Part shown: positions 24,902 through 34,200 of the stretch, piece by piece
How positions within the stretch are numbered: the first letter of the stretch is position 1
Layout: each line of letters begins with the position of its first letter
Source: Pseudoalteromonas peptidolytica
Lineage (GTDB): Bacteria > Pseudomonadota > Gammaproteobacteria > Enterobacterales > Alteromonadaceae
Direction: 5' to 3'
NCBI RefSeq assembly: GCF_012641745.1
Contig: NZ_WEHZ01000036.1
Coordinates: forward strand, 1 to 48,719
DNA length: 48,719 nt
Program-made: the position numbers and the translations under genes
Notes under the pieces: model-generated
Told to the model about the DNA's origin: nothing
What the model saw: the letters and a program-made list of their open reading frames with translations, nothing else
Database searches by the model: none

Positions 24902-27568
24902 ATGGGCAGAACAATGAAAACAACTAAGTTGAAGCAATTTAAATTGAACAAGCTTGCCACCATAGTGACAGCAAGTACCCTATCGCCTTTTTTACTCACT
25001 TTATCACCACTCACACTCGCTGCGGAAAAAAGCGCCACAGACAATGTTGAAGTAATTGAAGTTCGAGGTATACGCCGCTCACTTGAAGCCTCTATGAATA
25101 CCAAACGCTTTGCCGATGGCATTGTCGATGCCATCACTTCGGAGGATATTGGTAAGTTCCCGGACAAAAACATTGGTGATGCACTTCAGCGTATTTCAGG
25201 GGTCACAGTTGAGCGTCAATATGGCGAAGTCAGTGGCGTTACTATCCGTGGTACTGCCCCTGAACAATCACGTATTTTATTAAATGGTCAGTCCGTTGCC
25301 AGTACCGATTGGTATGACTTGGGGCCATCTACCCGAACATTTAACATGGAACTGTTATCAGCAGAGCAAGTAGCCGCAGTGAATGTCTACAAAACACCGG
25401 AAGCAAACATTGAAGAAGGTGCTTTAGGCGGTACAGTAAACCTTGTCACGCGCAAACCGCTAGACTTAGCGGCCCACACCTATATGGTATCAGCCGAGGC
25501 TGGTCGCTCCACTTTGTATGATGAAAATGATTTAAGTGGCTCGTTTTTGGGTAGCTGGAAAAGCGACGATGAAAAATTTGGTGTCTTAGCCGCATACTCA
25601 TTAGAGCGGTTAACCTCTGGCCGCCATGTCATAGAATCCATCGGCTCTTATGGCGAACAATTTAAAGCCAATCCAGATACCAATCAAGTATCACATATCT
25701 CGGCATGGGCAATTGGCTCCCAAGCATTTAGAGCCGAACGGGAGCGTACCAGCGCACAGCTCACCGCACAATTTGCACCAAGTGAGAACACCGAGTTCAC
25801 AGTAGACTACTTTAACTTTGAATTCGACAACCCACATGTTAACCATAATTTCCTTACTGTTACCGGTCGTGGGGCAGGAACGACGGATGTCACTACCAAT
25901 GATGCAGGCGGCGCTCAACGCGCAAGGGTATTACCTGCTTACGCATCAATCATCTATAACCCTACGATACGTAACGCCGTCAACATGGAAGTTGATGTCT
26001 TAAACTTCAGTGGTAAATATGTCGGTGATACCTTTGAGGTTAGTGGCGTGATTGGTCGCTCTACTTCGGATGGTGGAACGCGGTTTGGCTCCTCAAGTTG
26101 GTGGATCCCTGCAACCGATGAAGGAGACAAAATTGGCGATCCTGCTTTCCCTAATGGTCAAAATAGTACCGATGGTGGCTTTACTTATGATGCCACAGGC
26201 CCTTATCAAATTTGGTTTGATTCGCTAGATCCGACCGATGCCTCCCAACTCAAGTTTGCTCATGAATCAAACTTCCAAACGACGGTTCAAGAGCATGAAG
26301 TAAGTTATGCACAAGCAGATATTAAATGGATGCTAGAACATGATTATTTCAAGAACATCAAAACGGGTGCGAAAGTAAACAAAAACGAATTTTCACGTAT
26401 CGCGCTGCAACGAAACCCTGCTGATGTTATCGGCTTTGTGCCTGATGGTCATAGTTTAGCCAATTGGAGTGATGGTATTTTTACTAATCTTCATTCACAA
26501 ACAGGTGGCCACATTCTGAACTCATATGCCAAGCTTGACGAAGACAAATGGTGGGATTTTATCACTGGTAAATATGAGGCGGGTGAACTGATCGAGCAGC
26601 AAGATCTTGGTAAGACTTACCATGTTGAAGAAGATGTGCTCGCCATCTATGTGCAAAGTGACTTCAGCGGTGAAAACTTCCGCGGTAATATCGGCTTGCG
26701 TTACATAAACACCGAACAGCAGTCCACCGGTTATGTCGATAATACAACCTTTGATGAAACGGTAGACTATGATAACTGGCTACCCAGCATCAACTTCGCC
26801 TATGACTTCAGCGACGACATTATTATCCGTGCGGCGGCCTCTAGTGTGATGTCTCGGGTCAATTATAACGACTTAAAACCGGGTCTGGCGATTGATGCGA
26901 ACTTTAGTTCAGCCAAAGGTGGTAACCCCAATCTTAAACCATACGAAGCCGATCAAGCGGATATTGGTGTTGAATATTACTTTACCTCAGCTTCGCTATT
27001 TTCAGCAGCCGTTTTTGTGAAAAAGATTGACAACGTTGTCTTTTCTACAGAAGCCGTTGAATATGTAGACGGATGCGGAACCGACCCTTCTAAATATGAT
27101 CAATGCCGAGTCACGCGCCCGCGTAGTAACGGAGACGGTGATGTAACTGGAATAGAACTGCAACTTCAACATAGCTTTGATAATGGCTTTGGCTTTATTA
27201 CTAACTACACCTACGTGGATAGTGAAACCACTACACCAGATAATACAAAAGAAATGGTGCCGGGTGTCTCTGAAAACTCATTCAATGGCTCACTCTTTTT
27301 CGAAAACGAGCAGTTTAGTGCACGTATCGCTTATAACTGGCGCAGTGAATGGATTGGTTTAGGTGCGGCGCAAGCTGTGCGCAACGACAGCTACCAGCAA
27401 TGGGATGCGTCTTTGGTATGGCACGCACTGGATAACTTAGATGTGAGCTTGGAGGGGGTAAACCTGACCAATGAAGTTATCCAGTCTTACGATACTAAGT
27501 ATAACTTAACCCAAAATACCATTGAATTTGGTACTCGTTATTATCTTGGCGTTAGCTATAAGTTCTAA
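24902..27568 (+). CDS. TonB-dependent receptor (TonB-Xanth-Caul type) for oligosaccharides
   Basis: The 888-residue protein has a long signal peptide (cleavage near LTLAA), a TonB-box-like VEVIEVRGIRRSLEAS typical of this subclass, a plug domain (about 60-170: KFPDKNIGDALQRISGVTVER, VTIRGTAPEQSRILLNGQSV) and a large barrel ending YYLGVSYKF. These receptors import oligosaccharides in Alteromonadales, Xanthomonas and Caulobacter. It is first in a same-direction unit with a halogenase-like protein, sugar permease, ROK kinase and GH20 enzyme, so its substrate is probably chitobiose, chito-oligosaccharides or GlcNAc-containing glycans. Confidence 0.93.
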   Translation: MGRTMKTTKLKQFKLNKLATIVTASTLSPFLLTLSPLTLAAEKSATDNVEVIEVRGIRRSLEASMNTKRFADGIVDAITSEDIGKFPDKNIGDALQRISGVTVERQYGEVSGVTIRGTAPEQSRILLNGQSVASTDWYDLGPSTRTFNMELLSAEQVAAVNVYKTPEANIEEGALGGTVNLVTRKPLDLAAHTYMVSAEAGRSTLYDENDLSGSFLGSWKSDDEKFGVLAAYSLERLTSGRHVIESIGSYGEQFKANPDTNQVSHISAWAIGSQAFRAERERTSAQLTAQFAPSENTEFTVDYFNFEFDNPHVNHNFLTVTGRGAGTTDVTTNDAGGAQRARVLPAYASIIYNPTIRNAVNMEVDVLNFSGKYVGDTFEVSGVIGRSTSDGGTRFGSSSWWIPATDEGDKIGDPAFPNGQNSTDGGFTYDATGPYQIWFDSLDPTDASQLKFAHESNFQTTVQEHEVSYAQADIKWMLEHDYFKNIKTGAKVNKNEFSRIALQRNPADVIGFVPDGHSLANWSDGIFTNLHSQTGGHILNSYAKLDEDKWWDFITGKYEAGELIEQQDLGKTYHVEEDVLAIYVQSDFSGENFRGNIGLRYINTEQQSTGYVDNTTFDETVDYDNWLPSINFAYDFSDDIIIRAAASSVMSRVNYNDLKPGLAIDANFSSAKGGNPNLKPYEADQADIGVEYYFTSASLFSAAVFVKKIDNVVFSTEAVEYVDGCGTDPSKYDQCRVTRPRSNGDGDVTGIELQLQHSFDNGFGFITNYTYVDSETTTPDNTKEMVPGVSENSFNGSLFFENEQFSARIAYNWRSEWIGLGAAQAVRNDSYQQWDASLVWHALDNLDVSLEGVNLTNEVIQSYDTKYNLTQNTIEFGTRYYLGVSYKF

Positions 27569-27576
27569 CCTTGGAG

Positions 27577-27598
27577 CCTCAGTCGTTGACGGCTGGGG
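27577..27598 (+). terminator. Intercistronic hairpin behind the TonB receptor
   Basis: CCTCAGTCGT and ACGGCTGGGG form a stem with two G-T pairs and a tiny loop, 8 bp after the stop codon and 11 bp before the next ATG. There is no T-tract. It may stabilise the receptor mRNA or partly terminate transcription, keeping receptor levels above those of downstream genes. Confidence 0.45.
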
Positions 27599-27608
27599 TC
27601 ATTTGTCT

Positions 27609-29114
27609 ATGAAAACTCATTTGCCTACAAAAACAATACAGTCACTAACAATTCTTGGTGGCGGTACTGCGGGTTGGATGTGTGCAGCCTATCTCGCTAA
27701 GCATCAACCTACTTTATCGGTCACAGTGATTGAGTCGCCACACATTGCCAGCATCGGTATAGGTGAAGGCTCAACGCCGCATTTACAGCATTTTATGCAG
27801 AGCCTTGGAGTAAAAGAATGCGATTGGATGCCTGCATGTCAGGCAAGCTATAAAACGGGGATCTACTTTGATAACTGGAATGGCGACAATAGCGGCTATT
27901 TCCATCCCTTTTTTTCAGAAATGGATGCAAAAACCGCAGAAGTCTACTTTGTCAACGCCAATGCAAGACGCCGTGGTAGTGAGTATATTGATAAGCCTGA
28001 GCATTATTTTCTGGCGGCGGTACTTGCCGACAAGCAGCAAGCACCGATACCACAACAACCACTACCAAGAGCGCTTGAGTTCGGTTATCACTTTGATGCA
28101 CAAAAGCTTGCACAATGGTTAAGTGCATTTAGCCTAGCGCGAGGCGTCAAGCACAGACAAAGCACAGTAACTAGCGTACAGCATGACTCCCAAACAGTTA
28201 TCGCACTGACGCTGGAGTCAGGTGAGCAAATAAAGAGTGATTTTTACGTCGATGCCTCAGGATTTAACGGACTATTGATAGAAAAAACGCTCGAAGTGCC
28301 TTTTATTTCCTTTTCTGACCAACTACTCAATGATTCAGCCATCGCTATTGCTGGGGATAAAATAACCCCACTGCCCTCAAGCACAGCGGCTATCGCTATG
28401 CCGTGTGGCTGGCGCTGGCAAATCCCACTGCAAAGCAGAACAGGACATGGTTACGTGTATAGCAGCGCACATATCAGCGCTCAACAGGCTGAGGCTCAGC
28501 TGCGTCAAGCCGCGCAACTTGATACCGGACCCGCCAAGCACCTCACCATGAAGGTGGGCATGATGGCACGTTGTGTTGAAGGCAATGTGTTTGCCATTGG
28601 CCTTGCACAGAGTTTTATCGAGCCACTCGAAGCCACCGCGCTGATGGTCACAGGCTATAGCATTGAATTATTACATCGTCTGCTTTCGCAACAGCTTGAG
28701 GCACAAGCCATCAATCAACAACTATCTGATCTGGTGCTCGGTATTAAAGAATATGTACTGGCACATTACGCTACCAGCAAGCGTACAGATACTCAGTATT
28801 GGCAAGACGCTAAAGTCGCAGCGTTGAATGTACGCGAGCTTGATGCGCTGCTCACGCACTGGCGTGACGGCGGCGATTTTGACGCTTGGCTGCACCAACA
28901 CAGATCTCAGTCACCTTATATTCGTCCAAGCTGGTACTGCTTACTTGGCGGAATGGATCATCGCGACAGCTGCTGCCAAATGCCCTTTGAGCAAGCACCA
29001 ACACATATTGAGCTTGCCGCAAAAGCATACCTAACACAGTTGAGCGACAAGCATTTTATTGCTCATACCAAGGCATTGCAGCAATTGCTGCTAAGCGATC
29101 AACGCAGTGCATAA
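27609..29114 (+). CDS. Tryptophan-halogenase-family flavoprotein in a sugar-utilisation locus
   Basis: The protein (about 501 residues from ATG 27609) has the FAD-binding motif GGGTAGW near the N-terminus, GEGSTPHL, and the WxWxIP motif (CGWRWQIPL, about residues 274-282) that is diagnostic of flavin-dependent halogenases. The C-terminal part (IEPLEATALM) also fits. Members of this family are common beside TonB receptors for sugars in Alteromonadales, Xanthomonas and Caulobacter, where no halogenation substrate is established. A role in modifying or handling the imported glycan or the receptor is possible. It is the second gene of the unit. A flavin reductase partner is not encoded here. Confidence 0.85.
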   Translation: MKTHLPTKTIQSLTILGGGTAGWMCAAYLAKHQPTLSVTVIESPHIASIGIGEGSTPHLQHFMQSLGVKECDWMPACQASYKTGIYFDNWNGDNSGYFHPFFSEMDAKTAEVYFVNANARRRGSEYIDKPEHYFLAAVLADKQQAPIPQQPLPRALEFGYHFDAQKLAQWLSAFSLARGVKHRQSTVTSVQHDSQTVIALTLESGEQIKSDFYVDASGFNGLLIEKTLEVPFISFSDQLLNDSAIAIAGDKITPLPSSTAAIAMPCGWRWQIPLQSRTGHGYVYSSAHISAQQAEAQLRQAAQLDTGPAKHLTMKVGMMARCVEGNVFAIGLAQSFIEPLEATALMVTGYSIELLHRLLSQQLEAQAINQQLSDLVLGIKEYVLAHYATSKRTDTQYWQDAKVAALNVRELDALLTHWRDGGDFDAWLHQHRSQSPYIRPSWYCLLGGMDHRDSCCQMPFEQAPTHIELAAKAYLTQLSDKHFIAHTKALQQLLLSDQRSA

Positions 29115-29219
29115 CCCAATTGTGGGTGGTGGTGAGGTTCCCCTTGATCTTTTTGTTTGTCTGCCCACAAGCGAAATTTTCACGCCATCACCCCTGTTTA
29201 TTTAAGGTGGAAATACAAT

Positions 29220-30485
29220 ATGAAAAAAAGCTACCTCGTAATTGCCTTAGTATTGGCAACCTTTTTTACGGTGTCTTTTATTACCAATATTTTAGGCGCG
29301 ATTTTTCCTGCATTAATAGAAAGCTATGACATAGGCCTCACGCTTGCAGGCTTTTTTCCATTCGCTTTTTTTATTGCTTATGGTGTGATGTCTATTCCTG
29401 CAGGTTTGCTGGTGCTGCGCGTGGGAGAAAAAAGCGTGATGCAGCTGGCATTCACGCTAGCGGCAATGGGCGCAACAACCTTTGTGCTGCTTCCCTCTTT
29501 TGCTATCGCTATGGTTGCGCTGTTTATGCTCGGGTGTGCCATGGCATTACTACAAGTCGCTATCAACCCCTTGCTGAGAGCCAGCGGCGGCGCAGAGCAT
29601 TTTGCCGTGCTCTCGGTGCTTGCACAGTTGATGTTTGGCGCTGCGGCAACTCTCGCCCCACTGGTGTATAGCAAACTACAATCTCAAGTCACTAATGTAG
29701 AGCAGTTTGGTGCAGCTTTAACTCACTTTATTCCTGCCGATAAAAGCTGGTTGAGCATCTATGTGGTATTTGCACTACTGAGTGTGGCCATGTTAGTACT
29801 CTCACAGCTTACTCCATTTAGCGCGGTGCCTGAGCAAAAGAAGCAAAAGCTAAGCTGGTCACAAAGTGTCGCTTTTTTTAACAATAAAACCGCATTAAAA
29901 TTCTTTGCTGCCATCTCTGCTTACGTCGCCCTTGAGCAAGGCGTGGCCAATCTTATTTCGGTCTTTTTGCAGCAATATCATGGCCTAGAGCCAACCACTC
30001 AGGGCGCAAAAGTGGTTAGTGAGTTTTGGCTATGTTTAACCTTAGGCTGCCTATTTGGACTTGCACTGCTTAAATTTATTGATGCTCAAAAGCTACTAGT
30101 TTTATTCAGCCTTGGCGCTGCTACCGCACTACTATGTGCATTATTCGGTAGCACCGCTGTTACCCTTGTTGCCTTTCCACTGGTTGGCTTTTTTCTCTCT
30201 ATCATGTGGTCGGTTATCTTTGCCTTGGCATTAAACTCATTCAAAACTGGCCACGGTGCAATCACGGGAATTTTATGCACTGGGATCATTGGCGGCGCCT
30301 TTATGTCTCCCATTATTGGTTTAGCCGCAGAGCTGAGTAACAACTTACAGCTCGCAGCCCTACTGCTATTACTGCCGCTTAGCTATATTTTAAGTGTTGG
30401 TGTATGGGCTAATCCTTTGATTAAAAATAAGACTTTTGGCAATAGTCAAAAGATGCTGTCTCACCCTCTAAACGAAAATAGTTAA
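29220..30485 (+). CDS. FucP-type MFS sugar permease, probable GlcNAc transporter
   Basis: The protein has about 422 residues and about 12 membrane helices. It belongs to the FHS/FucP branch of the major facilitator superfamily (SFITNILGAIFPALIESYDI, FFPFAFFIAYGVMSIPAGLL, ALLQVAINPLLRASGG). In Alteromonadales a permease of this branch (NagP) imports N-acetylglucosamine. ATG 29220 has AGGTGG upstream and is preferred to the upstream frame extension to 29157. It would move the monosaccharide across the inner membrane before phosphorylation by the ROK kinase encoded directly after it. Confidence 0.88.
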   Translation: MKKSYLVIALVLATFFTVSFITNILGAIFPALIESYDIGLTLAGFFPFAFFIAYGVMSIPAGLLVLRVGEKSVMQLAFTLAAMGATTFVLLPSFAIAMVALFMLGCAMALLQVAINPLLRASGGAEHFAVLSVLAQLMFGAAATLAPLVYSKLQSQVTNVEQFGAALTHFIPADKSWLSIYVVFALLSVAMLVLSQLTPFSAVPEQKKQKLSWSQSVAFFNNKTALKFFAAISAYVALEQGVANLISVFLQQYHGLEPTTQGAKVVSEFWLCLTLGCLFGLALLKFIDAQKLLVLFSLGAATALLCALFGSTAVTLVAFPLVGFFLSIMWSVIFALALNSFKTGHGAITGILCTGIIGGAFMSPIIGLAAELSNNLQLAALLLLLPLSYILSVGVWANPLIKNKTFGNSQKMLSHPLNENS

Positions 30486-31367
30486 ATGACGATGGATCAC
30501 TCTTTATTATGTATCGACTTAGGCGGCACCAAAGCCCTTGTGGCTTCGGTTGTCCGCAATGAAGCCCAGCAGCTACGCCAATATACGGTACCCAATCAAG
30601 CCGGTGTCGACCAAGTTAACGCCTTTATTATGCGCTTAATCGCCGATAACCTCACGGTCAACACAACCGGTATTGCCATTGGGGTACCAAGTACCCTAGA
30701 TATACACAGCGGCACCGTGCTGACAACGCAAAATATCCCTAATTGGCAACGTGTGCCGCTAAAGTCGTTGTTAGAACGCCGATTTTCGTTACCTGTGGTT
30801 GTGCATAATGATGCTAACTGTTTTGCATTTGGTGAATACTTATATGGTCGCCACCATGCCAGCAACCTAATTGGCCTCTGCCTTGGTACAGGCATTGGTG
30901 CCGGTTTTGTGTTTAACGGTAATTTATATACGGGTAACCATAGTGCCGCTGGAGAGCTGGGCAACTTAAGCTATCTCGATGGAATTATTGAAGACTATGC
31001 TTCAGGACAGTTTTTTCAGCGACAAGGCATTGAAGGAAAATGGTTGGCCGAACAAGCACACCGTGGCGACCCATTTGCACTACAGCAATTTGAGACTTTT
31101 GGCAGTCATGTTGGTCATGCACTCGCGCAAGTCGTCATGATGCTCAACCCTGATGTGATTGTGCTTGGCGGCTCTGTCACGCACTCATACCACTATTTTA
31201 AAGCGGCTCTCGACGCCAACATGCAGAAGTTACTTGGCGATACGCTGGCGCAATCCGTTCGCGTCATTCCAAGCAGCCTCAGCCATGCCCCACTTCTAGG
31301 GGCATATGGACTATTTCATCACTATAAAACTCACCATAATAACAAGGAACTAGCCAATGAAGTTTAA
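30486..31367 (+). CDS. ROK-family sugar kinase, probable N-acetylglucosamine kinase
   Basis: The 293-residue ROK protein has no DNA-binding domain, so it is a kinase and not a repressor. The phosphate loop LCIDLGGTKALVA lies at 8-20, the catalytic Asp109 in HNDANCFAFGE, and GTGIGAG at 134-140. It is atypical in two ways. The ExGH signature reads E157-L-G-N160, and the zinc motif CxCGxxGC is absent, with the chain passing directly into YLDGIIEDYASG. Placement between a sugar permease and a hexosaminidase suggests ATP-dependent phosphorylation of GlcNAc or GlcN. Its 3' end overlaps the next start by 11 bp. ATG at 30492 is an alternative start. Confidence 0.88.
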   Translation: MTMDHSLLCIDLGGTKALVASVVRNEAQQLRQYTVPNQAGVDQVNAFIMRLIADNLTVNTTGIAIGVPSTLDIHSGTVLTTQNIPNWQRVPLKSLLERRFSLPVVVHNDANCFAFGEYLYGRHHASNLIGLCLGTGIGAGFVFNGNLYTGNHSAAGELGNLSYLDGIIEDYASGQFFQRQGIEGKWLAEQAHRGDPFALQQFETFGSHVGHALAQVVMMLNPDVIVLGGSVTHSYHYFKAALDANMQKLLGDTLAQSVRVIPSSLSHAPLLGAYGLFHHYKTHHNNKELANEV

Positions 31368-33948
31368 CCGGCTTATTGCGCTACTTTTTGGGGTGTCGTC
31401 ACCCCTTTATGCGCTCGACCAAACCACATTAAACTGGCTGAGCCAGAATCTGGATGTTAACTATACCTTATTAGATAGTAAGCCCAGTACCTGCCCAAAA
31501 GCACAACAAAAGTGTTATTACTCAGAGTTGAGCTTTAGCGTAGCCACAGAAAATACCAAAGCAAACCAAGACTTTGCTATCTTTTTTAGCCAACTGATGC
31601 CGATTTACCATGTTGAGGGCGATACCTTTACCATCACCCATATCAATGGTGACATTCATAAAATCACACCGACCTCAAAATTTACTGGATTTTCCAGCAC
31701 CCCTACTACAGTGCGTTTCTACACTAAGGACTCTCAAATTACACGCTCTGAGTTTATGCCAAACTATGTTGTAACGGACGCACAGCTTCAGCTCACCCCA
31801 CAAATCATCCTCAGCACACAACCTCAACTTGATAACGACACCGGCCTTGAATTACAACCTTATCTAATGCCATTTGATACGCTCAATCAACTGCAAACCA
31901 GCAGCAAAGACAAGACGCCATGGATGGGGAGTGAATACTTACATCAACATCAAGTTAGGCCAACGCTTGATGCCGCAACAGGGCTGATCCCAAAGCCCAA
32001 GCAACTAACGGTACTGTCTGACAAACGACTGAACCTTGCAGCTGGTATTAATTTGCAACTTTCAGGCGTTTCGGCTGATGCGATTGCCATGGCACAACAG
32101 CGACTCAATACTCTCGGGGTAAAAAGCACCAAAGACGGGCTTAAAGTGAATGTCGCTGTAAAGCCAAATAAGCAATCAAGTCCACATTATCACCTGACGG
32201 TCGCCGAAAATAATATCTCAATCCAAGCCAATAACAGCGCCGCCGCATTTTATGGGCTACAAAGCCTTGCAGGACTACTAGATATTAGCGACTTGAGTAT
32301 TCCTATGGTGGAGATTGTTGATGCACCAAGATATGACTTTCGTGGTTTACATGTCGACGTTGCCCGCAACTTTCGCTCCAAAGCCTTTATTTTGCAAACC
32401 ATTGAACAGATGGCAGCATATAAGTTAAATAAACTGCACCTGCATTTAGCCGATGATGAAGGCTGGCGCTTAGCCATTGACGGTCTTGATGAACTCACCT
32501 CTGTAGGCGCTTACCGCTGTTTTGATTTAACCGAAACGCGTTGCTTATTGCCGCAATTAGGCGCAGGCAATGATAAAAATTCACACATCAATGGCTTTTA
32601 CTCCGCAGCGGACTATATCGAGATCCTACGCTATGCCAATGCCCACCACATTGAGGTACTACCCTCGTTAGATATGCCGGGACACTCTCGCGCTGCAATC
32701 ATCGCCATGGAAGCGCGCTACAAAAAGCTAATGGCACAAGGCAAGCAAGCCGACGCTGAGCAATACCGCTTAATAGAGCCTGCAGATCAGACGCGTTACC
32801 GCTCTATCCAACATTACAACGACAACACGCTAAATGTCTGTATTAAAAATACTTACACCTTTATTGACAAAGTATTGAGTGAAGTAAAAGCACTACATGA
32901 CCGCGCTGGTGTACCACTTCAAACTTATCATATCGGTGCCGATGAAACCGCAGGGGCTTGGCTACAGTCTCCCGCATGTAAAAAATTGCGCTCAAGCGTG
33001 AAAGATTTTACCAGCTTTAACGGTTACTTCATTGAACGGATCGCAAAGTTACTAGATAAAAAAGGAATACAGGTTGCGGGTTGGAGCGATGGCTTAAGCG
33101 ATGTACGGGCTGCGAATATGCCAGCTAAAGTACAGAGTAATGCTTGGGCGACATTAAGCGAAAACGGGCACGCGGTCGCCCATCGCTTCGCCAATCAGGG
33201 CTGGCAGGTTGTCTTGTCTAGCCCTGATGTAACCTACTTTGACTTTCCATACCAGTCACACCCACAGGAGCGCGGCAACCACTGGGCGAGTCGCGCTATC
33301 GAAAGCAAAAAGATATTTGAGTTTATGCCAGACAATCTTCCTGCCCATGCAGAGATCTGGACAAATACCAATAACCACACCTACGTAGCCAACGACGGCG
33401 ACTCATCGCTAAACCAAGGGGTGAAATTTTTCGGAGTTCAAGGGCATCTGTGGAGTGAAATGCTGCGCAGTGATACACAAGCACAATACATGCTTTATCC
33501 ACGGCTCTTGGCGCTTGCAGAGCGGGCATGGCACCACGCAGAGTGGGAATTACCTTATCAAGCTGGTCGTATATACAACCAATCTAGCGGTTATTTTACT
33601 GCGAAGTTAAAAGCACAGCGAGAGGCTGACTGGCAACGGTTTGTAGCAATATTAGGCTTTCAAGAAATACCCAAATTAGCGCAGGCTAATATCGCTTTTC
33701 GGATCCCAACAGTGGCCGCAACCACGTTGCATTTAGGCAAGCTGGATGCGTTTACCGCCATTCCAGGCTTTGTTATTGAAGCGCAAAAAGCCGATGGACA
33801 GTGGCTCCCCTTTTCTCCTTCATTGCGCACTGTGCGGGTACTGAGGGCAAGAGAGCCAATAACAGGAAGAGTCGGTCGCGCAATGCCGTTGCAGCAATCG
33901 TATTCACCCTTGGAGTCTCTCACATTAAGGCCAACAAAAGCACGCTAG
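31357..33948 (+). CDS. GH20 beta-N-acetylhexosaminidase (chitobiase-type)
   Basis: The 863-residue protein has a signal peptide (about 1-19), an N-terminal CHB_HEX carbohydrate-binding domain (about 25-170), an alpha/beta GH20b domain (about 205-320) and the GH20 barrel (about 325-740). Asp529-Glu530 in HIGADETAGAW are the catalytic pair of substrate-assisted hydrolysis. Other GH20 stretches are RGLHVDVARNF, LHLADDEGWR and DMPGHSRAA. A CHB_HEX_C-like tail ends it. It should release GlcNAc from chitobiose and related glycans in the periplasm. AAGGA lies inside the end of the kinase gene. It is the last gene of the locus. Confidence 0.94.
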   Translation: MKFNRLIALLFGVSSPLYALDQTTLNWLSQNLDVNYTLLDSKPSTCPKAQQKCYYSELSFSVATENTKANQDFAIFFSQLMPIYHVEGDTFTITHINGDIHKITPTSKFTGFSSTPTTVRFYTKDSQITRSEFMPNYVVTDAQLQLTPQIILSTQPQLDNDTGLELQPYLMPFDTLNQLQTSSKDKTPWMGSEYLHQHQVRPTLDAATGLIPKPKQLTVLSDKRLNLAAGINLQLSGVSADAIAMAQQRLNTLGVKSTKDGLKVNVAVKPNKQSSPHYHLTVAENNISIQANNSAAAFYGLQSLAGLLDISDLSIPMVEIVDAPRYDFRGLHVDVARNFRSKAFILQTIEQMAAYKLNKLHLHLADDEGWRLAIDGLDELTSVGAYRCFDLTETRCLLPQLGAGNDKNSHINGFYSAADYIEILRYANAHHIEVLPSLDMPGHSRAAIIAMEARYKKLMAQGKQADAEQYRLIEPADQTRYRSIQHYNDNTLNVCIKNTYTFIDKVLSEVKALHDRAGVPLQTYHIGADETAGAWLQSPACKKLRSSVKDFTSFNGYFIERIAKLLDKKGIQVAGWSDGLSDVRAANMPAKVQSNAWATLSENGHAVAHRFANQGWQVVLSSPDVTYFDFPYQSHPQERGNHWASRAIESKKIFEFMPDNLPAHAEIWTNTNNHTYVANDGDSSLNQGVKFFGVQGHLWSEMLRSDTQAQYMLYPRLLALAERAWHHAEWELPYQAGRIYNQSSGYFTAKLKAQREADWQRFVAILGFQEIPKLAQANIAFRIPTVAATTLHLGKLDAFTAIPGFVIEAQKADGQWLPFSPSLRTVRVLRAREPITGRVGRAMPLQQSYSPLESLTLRPTKAR

Positions 33949-34030
33949 ATAGCGGCAACTACTGCCAATACACTGCAAAGCAAATTGTAGCTCTAAGCTT
34001 TAGTTAATTAACCTGAGCTTCGGATAATTA

Positions 34031-34057
34031 GCTAGCCAAATTCTCGCTATTGGCTAG
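34031..34057. repeat. 9-bp perfect inverted repeat
   Basis: GCTAGCCAA (34031-34039) pairs with TTGGCTAGC (34049-34057) across about 9 nt. It lies 82 bp behind the hexosaminidase gene and may be its terminator, although no T-tract follows. Confidence 0.5.
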
Positions 34058-34132
34058 CGCTTGATGTGTGAATGTTTATGGATAACCTAACCAAGAAACG
34101 GCTGGCTTAGAGCAATTATGCAACCTCACGAC

Positions 34133-34191
34133 TATATTTGGTAGCACCTTGATAGCGTCCAAAGCTGCTCGATAAAGGCGCACCAAATATA
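34133..34191. repeat. Long imperfect inverted repeat next to the ParB-like gene
   Basis: TATATTTGGT (34133-34142) pairs exactly with ACCAAATATA (34182-34191). Inside them GCACCTT (34144-34150) pairs with AAGGCGC with one mismatch. The outer arms are about 40 bp apart, and the repeat ends 10 bp before the stop codon of the ParB-like gene. It could be a transcription-ending cruciform, a protein binding site, or the edge of an inserted segment. Confidence 0.55.
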
Positions 34192-34200
34192 TACTAGCAC

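Noticed and set aside
24808..25173. Minus-strand 121-residue frame over the receptor start
   Set aside because: It is a shadow of the TonB receptor coding strand and has no family features.
27522..27608. Upstream start of the halogenase-like gene overlapping the receptor
   Set aside because: This would add a spurious hydrophobic stretch and run through the intercistronic hairpin; the FAD motif begins shortly after ATG 27609.
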